A DNA stretch of 64,000 nt from Raffaelea ambrosiae (Eukaryota; Ascomycota; Sordariomycetes; Ophiostomatales; Ophiostomataceae), in contig PCDI01000001.1 in the NCBI GenBank assembly GCA_002778195.1, forward strand, positions 4,923,869 to 4,987,868. The letters are read 5' to 3'. The position numbers and the translations under genes were made by a program. This document shows, in pieces, positions 31,443-43,417 of this stretch. The stretch's first letter is position 1, and every line of letters begins with the position of its first letter. Below the pieces are notes generated by a model. That model was given only the letters and a program-made list of their open reading frames with translations, was not told the DNA's origin and did not search any database.

Positions 31443-33048
31443 ATGGCGAAGCGACCGGCGCAAGGGCCGCTCGAGGACATGGCCGGTGTGGCCTCGCCGG
31501 CACCGAAGCGGAGGAGAAGCGACAGTCCCGACGAGCAGCTCAATCTCAACGGCGACCATCCAGGACGAGAGCCGAAGAGGGTCGACGCCGAGGACGACGG
31601 CGAGAAGAACATCAAAGACGAGAAGAACGCGATCAGCGAAGATGGAGAAGAAGAGGAGGAGGACGACGACGACAACACGTCGGGCGCGGCCCGGGCGGCG
31701 CCCATTCGACAAGCTGCCCCCACGGCGGGCTACGACGACCTGTACCTCGACACGATCGACCGCCAGGTGCTGGACTTTGACTTTGAGAAGCTCTGCTCCA
31801 TCTCGCTGTCCAACATCAACGTCTACGCCTGTCTGGTGTGCGGCCGCTACTTCCAGGGCCGCGGACCCAAGTCGCACGCCTACTTCCACGCCCTCGACGA
31901 GGACCACCACGTGTACATCAACATGCAGACCCAGCGCGTCTACGTGCTGCCCGAGGGCTACGAGGTGCTGAGCCGGTCGCTGGACGACATCAAGTTTGTC
32001 GCCAACCCGCAGTACACAAAGGCCGACGTGGCGAAGCTGGACCGGGGAGGAGGGCGACGGGAGAAAGACGCAAACGGCGGCACGGCAAGCAACGCAGACG
32101 CTGGTGGGAAGGCAGCAGCAGCAGCAGCAGCAGCAGCAGCCGCAGCGGCAACCGCATGCTACACCCTGACCGGCAAGCCCTACACGCCCGGCTTTGTGGG
32201 CATGAACAACATCAAGGAGAACGACTACCTCAACGTCGTCGTGCAGGCGCTGGCCCACGTGCCGCCGCTGCGCAATTTCTTCCTGCTGGACGAGTTCACG
32301 AGCAGCAGCAACAATGCGAATGCCGAGCTGGTCAAGCGGTTCGGCCTGCTCGTGCGCAAGATCTGGAACCCGCGCGCCTTCAAGGCCCACGTGTCGCCGC
32401 ACGAGCTGCTGCAGGAGGTCGCCCAGCGCTCCAACAAGCGCTTCACCCTGACCGCGCAGTCGGACCCGGTGGACTTTCTGACCTGGTTCCTGAACCACCT
32501 GCACCTCGGCCTCGGCGGCAGCCGCACGCGCCCGGGGTCGTCGATTGTGCAGCGCGTCTTCCAAGGCCGCGTGCGGGTCGAGTCCGAGATGCTCGAGGCC
32601 GTGGGGGCCGCCGCCGCGGCTGCCAAAGCCGCCGAAGAAGCCGAACAACAACAACAACAGAGGGAAGCGTCACCAGACGCCATGCAGATCGACACCGCCA
32701 TACCGTCACGGCCAGCCATGCCAATGTCGATACCAACTGGGCCATCCGCCTTCAACCATAATCGTAACCAGAACCACCATCACCATCACCCGATATCCTC
32801 CTCCTCCTCCTCTATGCTGCCACCACCACCAGGAATGACAACGTCGGCCATGCCTTCCATGCCGCCGCCGCCACCTGGTGTCGCATCGTCGGCGGCGGCG
32901 GCGTCTGCTTTTGGCTCGTTGCAGCCACCACCGCCACCGCCTGGTGTGCCCTTGGGCGCACCGCCATCTCTGGGACCACCCGGTGTCTCTTCTTCCGCAC
33001 ATTCCTCTTCCTCCTCGCTGCTGCCTCCTCCACCGCCGCCCTCTTCAT

Positions 33049-33102
<54 letters not shown>

Positions 33103-33887
33103 CTCCTGGCGCCGACCCATCCACACCGGGCAGCCAGTCGAATGACCAACAGCAGCAGCAGCAACTTGTCCCCAGCCACGGCCCGCCCAAGCCCGCCGTC
33201 GACGTGTCGCGCTTTTTGCTGCTGACCCTCGACCTGCCGCCCGCCCCGCTCTTCCAGGACGAGCAGGAGCGCAACATCATCCCCCAGGTGCCCCTGACGA
33301 CGCTGCTGGCCAAGTACGACGGCCAGTCGGCCCGCGAGCAGGGCGACGTGCGCCGGCGGTTCCGGCTGCGCGGCCCGCTGCCGCCGTATCTGGTCCTGCA
33401 CATGAAGCGTTTCTCGGCCAACAAGTTTGTGGCCGAGCGGAACCCGACGATTGTGACGTTTGACCCCAAGGGGCTGGACATGCGGCCGTATGTGGAAGAC
33501 GACCAGGGCCGCGGACAAGAGGAGGGGAAAATCCTGTACGATCTGGTGGCCAATGTGGTGCACGAGGCGGTGCGCGTGGGCGGCGACGACGTGGCGGTCG
33601 ACTCGGCCGAGGAGAAGCGGACGTGGAAGGTGCAGGTGCGGGACCGGGCGGCCGCGGCCAAAGCAGCCACGCCCGCCACGGCCGGCCTGGCCAAGGGGCA
33701 GGACCAGTGGTTTGTGATGCAGGATCTGTTTGTGGAGCCGGTAGCCGAGGAGCTGCTGTACCTGGCGGAGTCGTACATTCAGATCTGGGAGCGGCGACGA
33801 GCGCCGGGTGGCAGTGGCGGTGGCGGCGACGGTGCGAAGAGTAAAGGCAAAGGGAAGGTGAACGGGAGCAGCATCAAGGGGCGTTAA
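31443..33887 (+). CDS. Sad1/USP39-like tri-snRNP splicing factor (inactive USP)
   Basis: A single-exon gene for 814 residues from the ATG at 31443 (MAKRPAQGPLED, in a Kozak-like context); an in-frame ATG at 31359 would add 28 residues. Sad1/USP39 helps keep the U4/U6.U5 tri-snRNP assembled in the nucleus. After an acidic N-terminus comes a zf-UBP domain (YACLVCGRYFQGRG, then HAYFHALDEDHHVYINM), then a USP fold. The place of the catalytic Cys box reads GFVGMNNIKENDYLNVVVQAL, with no Cys, as is normal for this family. The chain is much longer than the 450-560 residues usual for the family, mainly because of a Pro/Ala/Gln/His-rich insert at about 394-578 and a shorter poly-Ala stretch at about 225-237. 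The final part has KRFSANKFVAERNPT and the closing helix ESYIQIWERR. Confidence 0.9.
33047..33105 (+). repeat. CAG/GCA trinucleotide repeat encoding poly-Ala
   Basis: About 19 near-perfect CAG units, read in the GCA frame, give a run of Ala in Sad1. A shorter array of the same kind lies at 32115-32150. Confidence 0.95.
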
Positions 33888-34943
33888 AAAAAGGAAGAGC
33901 AGGCGAGGCAAAGAGGAAAAAAAGAGAGAGTTTGGTGTTACAACTTTCATTTGGAAGACATTATTCTACATTGACGCCATGTAAGATACGAGTAGCTTGC
34001 AAAGCCAAGACATTGAAAGGAAAGGACACGCACAGCATTGGTAAGATGATTACTGGTTTTCTTTTTTCTTGGTTCGTGTCTGGCATGTCCGGCCGTGATA
34101 TTTTGTATTGTTGGGAAGGGGACTAGAGATATACATCAAGTAGTGTCTTATGGGTGAACCCGAAGAAGAGGGAAGAAGAAGTAGACCACCGAGAGAAAGA
34201 AGCAAAATAAGAGCAAGAACGAGCCCCAGAGAAAAAGCCACTTGCCGAGAAGAACAACGCGATGAATGAAGGGAATACAAAAAAGAAAAAAAGGAAAAAA
34301 AAAGCAAACCCCCAACCTCGCCAGCTGTTTTGCCCAAACTAAAGAAGCAAAGAAACAAAAATGAAGCCCAGGTCCATTCCCGATCCTCTCATACCACCTG
34401 CCCATGCTGTCTTGCCACTTTTGTGTCGAAAAAAAAGACGAAAAAGAACCAAAAAGGAAACAAGTAAACTTCAAAAGTCCGACCTCGCCCAAAAAAAAAA
34501 ACCAAATGTTGTTGCTCATTTCGTCCACATTCGCCTGCCTGCCGTTGCAAACCCGGCTTTTGCTTTTTTCAGTTTTTTGTTCGCCCAAAATACAGACCAA
34601 GAGAGATAGAAAAAGATAAAAAAAGAGACAAAAAACCAAAAAAAGCGGGAACATGACGCAGGAACCCAGAAAACGCAAGAATCACGACTTTCAAAAAAAA
34701 AAAAAAAGAAAAAAAAATGCCGCGCTGCAGTTGCTGCTGCTGGTAGTATCAAACACACGCACGCAAAAAAGTGAATAGTATACATGGGGGCTCTTCTCTT
34801 TCCCTTCCCTCAGCCATCGGTAATATTCTGCCCTCGCTTGTCTCTGTCCCACACTCGACCGTTCAGAAGAACCGCATCTTGAAAATCTTGCGTGGGTCGA
34901 GCAGACGCGGCAAGCTGAACTGCGACGCTTTGGATTCACCTTC
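33888..34943. other. Convergent intergenic region with poly-A tracts
   Basis: 1 kb between two facing genes. The plus strand is markedly A-rich (34270-34720), with many A runs of 6-15 bases, as in 3' UTR DNA of the minus-strand gene. No gene is visible. Confidence 0.6.
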
Positions 34944-36293
34944 CTACGGTGTTCCATGGCCGTACTGTGGCTGCTCGTCTCCTCCCTGGAGAGACAAGTT
35001 CTGCTTGGAGGTACGCTTGTCGGACTGGTAGTGTCCGTGCTCTCGGGTATTGTGGTGGTGGTGGCTGTTGCTGTTGTGGTTGTTGTTGTGATGGTGGTGG
35101 TTGTTCGGCTGCTGCTGCTGCTTCTCGCGTCTCGACTCTTCGATCGCTGACCGTTGCTGGATGGACGAGTCGTGGCTCTTCCATTCGAGCTTCGTGTCGG
35201 GTGGGAACGACAGAATCCGCTTCATGGTTTCACTAAGAAAAAAGGGTCAGTGTCTGGGTGTAGAATAAAAATAGGGAGACAGAATCCTTACCGGATCCGC
35301 AACACGCGGCCGCCGTCGTTGCGGGCCCAGACACTCAGAATGTCCTCGCCGTTGCGGACACTGAGCACGGCACCGCACACCTCGTCGGCCGCGTCACCAA
35401 ACTGATCGCCAACAATGGCGAGCAGCAACTCCTCCCAGTACCGATCTGCCACACCTTTCTTCAGACGCACAATCCACTTGCCACCCCTCCGGTTCTCGGC
35501 ATCCTCCCAGATCGGCCGGATACCCTTGCGGAAAAGATGATAATCGGACACCAGCGGCAGAGTCGACGGGCGCTTCAGGTGGCTGTAGATGGAAAAGAAG
35601 TCCTCCACCGTAGTAGCAGTCGCAATCGGATGCAGCGTCTTCTCATACTCGATGTACCCGTTGGCCTTGCTGATGGGTGGCCGGAACCAGAACACCCACT
35701 CGTTTCGAAGCGCGTACCGCCGAGGTTTCCCTGTTGCTGCCGCACCACCTGCTGCAGAGCCTGCCGCTCTGCCACCGACTGCGCCGCTCGTGGTGGCTGC
35801 CGCACCAGTCGGCCGCGGAGCCGCAGAAGACGATTTCTCGCCTGCCAGAGACGTAGTGGATGTAGACCCAGATGCCGGTGCTGCTGCTGACTTTGGCGCG
35901 AAGTCGAAAGGGTTTCCCGGCGATTTGGGAGTCTTCGCAGAGGCGCCGAAGCTAGAAAATGCCCCTGAGCCTAGACCGAACGCGCTGGACGCGCCCGTTG
36001 GGCTCATGATGCGGCTGCCGCCGGGCGTAGTAGCAGCGTTGAAGGGGTTCGACTTCCCATGCGACGAGCTGTCACCGCCGAATCGCCGGGGAAGCGTGGC
36101 ACTGCGAGAGGAGGGCTCGTTGCCATTGGAAGAGTTGTTATTGTTGTTCGTAGATAGTGAAATCTTACCCGCGCTGTTTGGAAGGAAATTAGCATATGAA
36201 CAGGATATAATGGGCAGTGGATCAAACATGGCGGGGGGCGCGAGGAGAAAGGGGTAGTACTGACTTGGTGCGTCTACCGTAAAGATTATCCAT
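34944..36293 (-). CDS. Class II eIF4E (4EHP/eIF4E2-like) cap-binding protein
   Basis: A three-exon gene for 399 residues. Exons are 36265-36293 (MDNLYGRRT), 35292-36173 and 34944-35232; introns are GTCAGT...AACAG and GTAAGG...CTTAG. The eIF4E fold lies in the middle: EWVFWFRPP, TVEDFFSIYSHLKRPS, FRKGIRPIWEDAENRRGGKW, DRYWEELLLAIVGDQF, EVCGAVLSVR. Cap-stacking Trp of PIWED is kept, but the other stacking position reads Tyr (GYIEY) and the eIF4G-contact VEDFW reads VEDFF, as in class II proteins that bind caps but often repress translation. A Ser/Ala-rich N-terminal region of about 190 residues and a C-terminal tail rich in Gln, His and Asn flank the domain. Class assignment is from residue pattern. 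Confidence 0.85.
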
Positions 36294-39200
36294 GGAGAAA
36301 ATGCTGAAAAAGGGAAGATAATAAACAAATAAATGTACAGGGGAAAGGCTGGGTGGAGGCAAAAGACCCAGAGAGAGAACGAGAAACAAGGATCGAAAAA
36401 GGCTGGACGGGAATAGAGATGGACTAGATGGTGGTGCGGAGAGACCGAATTGGCCAAGTCGTGGTTGGAGAAAAGAGCGTGGGCGGACGTAGAAGTTGTT
36501 GGATCAATCGGGCGAAGAGAGGGCGGGCAGAGGAGAGATAGAGGAAGAAAGACGGAAGAAGGGAAAGGGGGATGCTTCTTCGAGAGGCAAAGGAGGACCA
36601 AAGAAAATTCGAGAGCCAGAGGAGAACAAAACAAATAGACGACCCCAGACACTAGATGATGATGAGAAAAACTGGTTTTAAGAGAATTGTACACGCGGCG
36701 GAGAGGGGGGGGGGGTGTCGCGGCAGCGTAGAGAAACCAGAGTCGCCTGTCGCCTATCGAAACGTGAATCTTCTTTTGGTATCTTTTGTGTGTTCTCTGT
36801 TGAAATGTGAACTCTGGAAACTTTCTTGGAGGCGGGTCGTGCTCTTTGCGTGCCAAAGACGCGAAAGTGCTGATTTGATGGCAGGTGCGAGCAGTTGGGC
36901 ACAGCTTTCTTTGTGGTTGGTTGGTCGAGGAATATCGGTTGTTGGAGTCTAGGATCGGTGGAAGTCGGGGATTGTTCGTGATGATGCAGTGAGGGTTCGG
37001 AAACTGTATTTTGAGTTGTAAACAAGAGAGAGAAGAGGTAGGAGGGGGTGGGAAAAGATTGTTCGTAATGAGGAAGGAACGGGCGAAAAAACTGTGAAGA
37101 AAAAAAAAGGTGGAGGAAGGAGAGATCGAGTAAAGTGGAGGTCCAAAAAATTGAAAACGGAAGGAGCGGTGGTGATTGGCGCAGCAGGTGCCGGCGATTC
37201 AGTCGTAGCGTGTTTTGGGGGCTTCTACAGCTGGTGCCGCTGAAAACGGCCCTGTAATGGTGAGCCATCGACAAAGCCCACGTGACCTTACGGTGACGTT
37301 TGAACCCAACTCCAGTATAGCAGCTATTAAATAATAATGCAGGAAAGCTGTGACAGACAAACAATCGTGTTCGGGAGTTTTCAACTGGGATCTTCATCTC
37401 AGAAAGCTCTTGCATTACCATTTTGCTCCCGAACGAGCAAGGTCACAGAAGGCCGTGACCAGAGCCAGATGAGTCACATGACTTTGCCCATTGGCTTGCT
37501 GACGTAAAATCAGCTCTAAACCGGGCCTTCGATCGAACACCAGCAACCAAATGTGGTACCGTTTTCAACCTGGTCGTGGCGACACGGGTCTCGAATGGAG
37601 TTGCGTCTCCCAGCCTGCGCGGCTATCAGGTCGATTCCATAAAAAAACATGGTGGCCATCGCTCTCAGGTTGCACAGTGCGGTTTCTAAACAGCAAACAT
37701 GCTCGTTGACTCGTTCATTGCCCGGCATTGCGAATCTGGAATCGGATTTGCTCCTATTCTTGGGGACTTCGTGCAACTGCATGTTTTGCGTCTAACGGGA
37801 AAGAATCCTGTTAAGTAGTTGTTGCTCAATACATCCCCTCGCGAGCTCAGTATGAGACGAAGCTCCAATTTGACTGGGTTTTACGACTGTTGTTTTCTAT
37901 GGACAGCGTGACTTCGTTGGGAGATACCGGAATGCGCCTAGTTGCCGCCAAAGCGGCTGTAGTGCTTCACCGAGGCCCTGCATCACGCCTGCTTCCACCA
38001 GCAACCATCAGACCATCCATCCATGCCTTAGTTGTGCGTTGGAACGGAATTAAGATGTCATAAAATAAGCGGCATTGCGACTTGAGCAGATCCAAGATAC
38101 TTACCTGTTGCCGCGAGAGCCGATCTGCACTGACACCGGATTCGAGGAAGATGCGGCATGAGGACGGGGACGGCGTGAGATGCCAGAAGCAAGGGGGTCC
38201 TTTTTGCCGCACGTCTTTGATTCTGTGCAAATCTCGTAGGCACGAAAAGCGATGATCACAATATGGCATCGGTGACGGACGGTTCACTGCCGAGTTGCCC
38301 ACGTGGAAGCGATCGTTAAAGCCCTGCTCGATGGGGGCCAACAAGGCGCTGTGGACCGTGCAGGAGCGCCTAATCCTGACAAGGCATGTGAAATAAGAAA
38401 AGGGTATTCAGGGGGCTCAGGTATCCACACCACCAGTCAAGATAGCCGTCCAGAAGGTACTTCCACTTCGTCTGCAAGATGCACTGCAAACCTGAGACTA
38501 GACAACGTCATTCCGACACCCACCGAGGTCTTGACAAACGCCTGAAGTAACCAAGCTGAAGACGCATAACTACAAATCAGAACGAATGTTTTTTTTTCCA
38601 GTGCCATGTGGAGGGAAATGCAACACTGGCTGCTCAAACTATGGGACGATGTGTTGGTCAAACCCCACCGGACAGTTGCCTAAAGCGGAATGAATGTGCT
38701 GTCTGGCTCGGGTGTTTCCTGGCCAAGACTGAACCGTTGTCGGCAATGATCAACGACATGGGATGGGATCGTGACGCACGCCCGTGGTCAGGACAGCCAC
38801 TGCGCGGGGCTGATGTTTCTTGGCTTTTTCCCGGAGGCGGACCGGGGCCAGGCCCGTCGCCTTGGCTTTGAAAGCTTGTGCTTCTCTGGGCCTCTTACAT
38901 GCAGACTGAAGTAACTCTCACGAAAGGAAAACTCTTCCCAGAAGAGGGGGTGTTTCTTTGGACGGTAACTAAGTTCTGACCGCTATTGGCGTAGTACATA
39001 CTCGTATCTTTACAAGGCTGGTGCATTCTGCATGCCGTATCCTGGTAGACGCATTGCATGTAACGTCCTAATTCCTTCTCCAATCCTGGTCAGGCCAGGG
39101 GCCACATGTGTTCCGGCTGCTGAGACGTATCACCATCTTCATAGCGTTCAATACACAAATAGTACAACTCCACACAATAGACTATTGGCGGCGGCGGCCG

Positions 39201-39698
39201 GGGGGGAGAAGCGATCGGCAAGAGTATTGCTTGCCAGTTTCCCTGTTTTTTTCGTTGGTTTTGCTTTTTTTTTTTCGTTTGTTTGCTTCCTTTTGTTTCG
39301 TCCGTTGTTCACTCCGTCCGCCGGCATCAGCGGCTCGCGCCTTGTCCTCCTCGTCGTCACTACACACCACACGGTATGATGACACGGCCCCCACAGGTTT
39401 CCAGCTGCATGGACACTGCTAGCCAGCTAGCTAGCTGCTTCCTGTCGCTCTTCCTTCCTTCCCCAGTGAAGCTATTGTGTCGTTCCAAGGATGCCTGCTT
39501 GGTTGGTTCCCTGTGTAATGGGGCTTCCCACGCTGTCAGTCGTGAAAGAGATTGCAACCGAAAGTATAAATTCCGGGTCTACCCCCCCGAGGAGAATCCT
39601 GCATCTTATGTGTCAACCCTGCCACACGATCCTAGACAAGCCAACAGAAGAAGATACTTGTTCCTTTTTTGAATTCTCTTGTGTGATTGATTTCCACC
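36294..39698. other. Long intergenic region
   Basis: 3.4 kb between two divergent genes. The left part (36294-37150) is purine-rich upstream DNA of the 4EHP gene. The rest has no frame with coding character, a TAGC tandem patch at 39419-39437 and a T-rich patch near 39245-39300. A promoter for the beta-helix gene, with TATAAA at 39565, precedes its ATG by about 135 bases. Confidence 0.55.
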
Positions 39699-41156
39699 AT
39701 GGCTCTCAGAAACACGCTGGTGGCGCTGGCTGCCTTTGGCGCTCATGTTGCCGCCACCGAGTACTACGTGGACTGCTCTGCGTCCAGTGACGGCTCGGGT
39801 ACCAAGGCCAGCCCGTGGAACACCCTGTCCAGCGCAGCAGGCAAGACGCTTGAGGCGGGCGACGTGCTCGCCTTCCGGACGGGCACCACTTGCATTGGTC
39901 CCGTGGAGTTCAAGGGCAACGGCTCGTCTTCGTCGCCCGTTACGGTGACCAACTATGCCGGCAGCGATGGCAGCACGGACCTGCCCGTCATCAGCGGCAA
40001 CGGCAGCACCGCCGCGATCAGCCTCACCAACCCGCAGTACTGGACCATTGGCAACCTGTCCATCACCAACCCGGCGGACTCGCTCGAGCGCCGTGACGGC
40101 ATCTTGATCACGGCCAACGACGGCCAAGCCCACAAGGGCATCACCCTGGAGTACCTCGTCGTCGACGACGTGGCCGGCCAGACGAACAAGAAGACGTATG
40201 CCAGCCAGTTCGAGCTGTCGGCCTGCATCTACATGACTGTCGGCGGGGACTCGTCGACGCACTTTGAGGACCTGCTGATCCAATACAACAACCTGAGCAA
40301 CTGCGGCGGCGGCGGGATCAAGATGCGCTCGGGCAACAAGGGCCACCTGGGCCAGAACGTGCACGTCGTCAACAACACGATCGACTCGTGCGGTGGCGAC
40401 GGCATCATGGTCGGGTACGCCAACGCGCCGCTGATCGACTACAACGTGGCCGGCAACCTGGGCTACGGCAAGCACCCGCTGACGGGCGGCAACTTTGCCG
40501 GCATGTGGGTCATGGCCTGCAACAATCCGGTGATCTCGCACAATGTGGTGTACAACAACAGCTACTCGGCGGTCGACAGCGAGGCGTTCGACTGCGACTT
40601 TTGGAACACGGGCTACTGTATCGTCGAGTACAACTACAGTCACGATAATTATGGCGGCGCGTTCCTGAATTGTGACGGGTGTTCTTCGTCGTCGGGCGTG
40701 ACCCAAATCCTGCGCTACAACATTTTTGAGAATGACTGCCGCATCAAGAACCAGGGCAAGGAGGCCTCGTTCGAGTTCTACAACAATGTCATGTACTGCC
40801 CGAACAAGACCTTCCAGATCGGCGTGCCCAACAACTCCAAGATGTACAACAACATCTTTGTCGGCAACAAGGACTCCACATTGCCCTCGGGCGACGGCAT
40901 CTCGTGGGAGTGGAACGTCTTCTACAATGTCGACCGGCCCACCGACAACGGCCTCCAGACCGATCCCAAGTTTGCCAGCCCGGGCGTCTACGGGTACACC
41001 CTCGATGCTGGCGCGGGCTACAAGCTGCAAAAGTCCTCGCCCGCCCTGGCCAACGGCATGATCGTCTCCTACAATGGTGGCTACGACTACTTTGGCAACA
41101 CGGTTTCAGAGACGACCAAGCCGAATCGTGGTGCCTACGAGGGGCCGGGTGTGTAA
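39699..41156 (+). CDS. Secreted right-handed parallel beta-helix protein (pectate-lyase-like fold)
   Basis: A single-exon gene for 485 residues from the ATG at 39699 (CACCATGG context); an ATG at 39687 in the same frame would add four residues. The first 19 residues (MALRNTLVALAAFGAHVAA) look like a signal peptide. The body is made of repeated strand-turn units typical of PbH1 repeats: GIKMRSGN, VHVVNNTIDSCGGDGIMVG, NPVISHNVVYNNSYSAV, CIVEYNYSHDNYGGAF, YNNIFVGNKDS. The end NRGAYEGPGV resembles the GAYE-type closing strand found on many secreted bacterial beta-helix proteins. Such proteins are usually polysaccharide lyases or glycosidases acting on plant or microbial cell-wall polymers, but catalytic residues are not certain here. 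There are many N-glycosylation sequons and paired Cys. Confidence 0.8.
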   Translation: MALRNTLVALAAFGAHVAATEYYVDCSASSDGSGTKASPWNTLSSAAGKTLEAGDVLAFRTGTTCIGPVEFKGNGSSSSPVTVTNYAGSDGSTDLPVISGNGSTAAISLTNPQYWTIGNLSITNPADSLERRDGILITANDGQAHKGITLEYLVVDDVAGQTNKKTYASQFELSACIYMTVGGDSSTHFEDLLIQYNNLSNCGGGGIKMRSGNKGHLGQNVHVVNNTIDSCGGDGIMVGYANAPLIDYNVAGNLGYGKHPLTGGNFAGMWVMACNNPVISHNVVYNNSYSAVDSEAFDCDFWNTGYCIVEYNYSHDNYGGAFLNCDGCSSSSGVTQILRYNIFENDCRIKNQGKEASFEFYNNVMYCPNKTFQIGVPNNSKMYNNIFVGNKDSTLPSGDGISWEWNVFYNVDRPTDNGLQTDPKFASPGVYGYTLDAGAGYKLQKSSPALANGMIVSYNGGYDYFGNTVSETTKPNRGAYEGPGV

Positions 41157-42471
41157 GTTGTCATGTGCTCCACCACGTGATGAGCTGTCACGTCCGCACC
41201 ATGCACCTATGTAGCCTGCTCAAGATAGCTCTTTCCTTCTTTTGTTCATGCAGCTTTTCGCCCTCTTTCTCGGCCCTCTGCTTTCACGAGGTCCATCATG
41301 AATCGAGTGAAAGGCATGGTGAAATGAGAGGTATATGAAAAAAGGAATCGGTGCATAGCAAAAGGAAATGGCCTCTATTCCGTACATGTTTCCTCGGTAA
41401 GATTACTGTAGTTTACCAATGGCTGTATATATGCTTTCATAATACTTAAGCATGGATGTGTGCAAATTTGTTCCTTGTCCGTGATAGCAGTGGCCCAATC
41501 AAATGCGTGGGCAAACTCACAGAAATTACCACAACGAGTGCCAGTTTTGAAGTGGCCATAAAGGTGTGGGAAATGAATTGCCTCTGCAATGAAATGCGTT
41601 CATGTGACAGTCGTAGTTTTCAATAACTTCAAGTGGCCATACTCGATGAGTTGAAATACGCAAGTTCCCTATGCCCTAAGTAAGTTTGGTGATGGTCCCG
41701 GCTGCATGCCCGCGATTTCAAGCCGCGCGAGACCATAAACAGATAGTTGCACCTTTGATGACGCTCAACGTGGCCGGCGTTCGGCTCCTCGACGCCTCCG
41801 GCCTCCACCAGTCGTCAGCCTGGACATTATGCACCCCAGACTTAGTACTTCTTTTTTTCTTTGGGCTGAAAAACTGAAGAATAGTACGATGTACAATGGC
41901 TACCATACCACCCCAGTGGTCATACTACCCCGGTGATCGGCATTGTTGCGGGCGGGGAAGCCAGTCTTCGGCCCGCAGGTTTGGGGGCCTGTGCATCAAC
42001 AGGGGGGTGGTAATCCATATTCTCGGCGCAAGAATAAGACGAGGATGCGGGGCGGCCCATGCTGTGAAAGTACTGTACAGCAACCTCCTTGACTTCCACG
42101 CGAGGATGAATAGTTCCAGGGGGGGTCACGGATGCACTCCGGCTACCAGTACAGAGAACTATTGCTGGTTAAAGCTATGGGGAGTCCTTTGGAAGACATC
42201 CCCCAAACTGTTCTAATGACTTTTAATTGCGCCTCGCATTTGTCAGAGTAGGGGAAAATTGGCATTACACACTAGTTTCCACCTTGGGAACCCGACAGAC
42301 CTGATTTTCGTACTCTACTAAGACTGAAAGCGTCACAGATATCCACCCAACTCCAGCGTATCCCTCATGAACCGCAAGTGCAAACTAAGCTTAGACCCCA
42401 GTTGAGTACTTCCCGTCGAGGCAAGCACTGACTACTACCCATCCACCATCTTTCGCTTCCGCCTGGGTTTC
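41157..42471. other. Convergent intergenic region
   Basis: 1.3 kb with no frame of coding character. The plus-strand gene's 3' UTR is at the left. Nothing else is recognised. Confidence 0.6.
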
Positions 42472-43417
42472 TCAGAATAGCATGTTCTCCTCTATTGCAA
42501 CCATCAGCCGCGCCGACCGGGTAGCCAGTTTCTTGCACTCGTCAGTTGCGTCCGGCATGGTTTGGACAGCCTCAAAGCTCTCTTTCCAATAGTGCCATCG
42601 CTCGACAGAGCGTGCCGTGAAGTTTTCAACGCCATGGAGGTCTCGGCTGACTGGACAAATTGCCGACTCCGCAGAACTGCTGTTGTCATCGTCGTAGATG
42701 ATGTATTTGAAGAAGGTCTGACCATGCCAGATAATCGACTGGGCAGCTACCATGATCTCGGCATTGATCCCCCAGACCTCTTTCTTATGGCTCTTCTTCT
42801 CAAAAACGTAGCGCAATACGACAGAGGCCGGTCCGGGCGAAGGGCCCCAGAGTCCCGCCGCGTACAGGTTAGCTTGAAATGCGTTGATATTCACCCACGC
42901 TTCGGGGGATTCCTCGTGTGGTCCTGAAGAGATAATGTCAGCCCAAGACATCTTGGTCGGCTAGGGCACACACGAGAGAATAGCAAAAAACAATAACAAA
43001 ACGGCTCTATTGCATAAATTATACATACCAGAGACGTCACCAAGAGACTCCCATAGCAGTTGGAAAGGCACACGGCCTTCTTCTTTAGACTATAAAAACA
43101 TAACCCACGAAAATAATTAATCACTCTTCTATACCAGATCGTATTAAAGAAAGACGCACGTACATTCAGCTGGTACTTGTTCAGAAACTTGGGGGACTTT
43201 CCCAATTCCGCGAGCAGCATAGCAAATTTGAGCTGTGATGGGTGGTTGTATGGTATTTGCTCGGCGATCTCAACGCAAATCTCGCCAAAAGCGCAGACTT
43301 CGCCGTACCCGGGAGCATTTGCAGGTATGAGCTCAAGAATCGAAGCAACCACTTGCTCGTACGATGACTTGCAGTCTGGCTGCAGAAAGTCACGCAGGAT
43401 CGTGACTACTTTGGCAT
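42472..43417 (-). CDS. DUF3632-family protein, 5' end unresolved
   Basis: At least three exons give over 254 residues: 43164-43417, 43029-43089 and 42472-42923. The introns are GTACGT...ATAG and GTATGT...TTCAG, and the joins read KYQLN-SKEEGRVPFQLLW and DVSG-PHEESPEAWVNINAFQANL. The pattern WVNINAF, then VERWHYWKESFEAVQ, then TRSARLMVAIEE is that of fungal DUF3632 proteins, whose function is unknown. The first known exon starts after a CAG acceptor at 43418 in phase 1, with no ATG in frame before an upstream stop near 43530, so the start exon is missing or the gene is 5'-damaged. An ATG at 42951 gives only a false short model. Confidence 0.65.

Noticed and set aside
31182..32657. 491-codon minus-strand frame opposite the Sad1 gene
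   Set aside because: Antisense shadow, dominated by Cys, Val and Leu runs that mirror the CAG and GAC repeats of the real gene.
39606..41030. 474-codon minus-strand frame opposite the beta-helix gene
   Set aside because: Valine- and histidine-rich shadow without domain; the plus strand has a signal peptide and regular PbH1 repeats.
42472..42951. Separate 159-residue gene starting at the ATG at 42951
   Set aside because: The first ten residues come from intron sequence; splicing at TTCAG before 42923 joins this exon to the upstream DUF3632 exons in frame.
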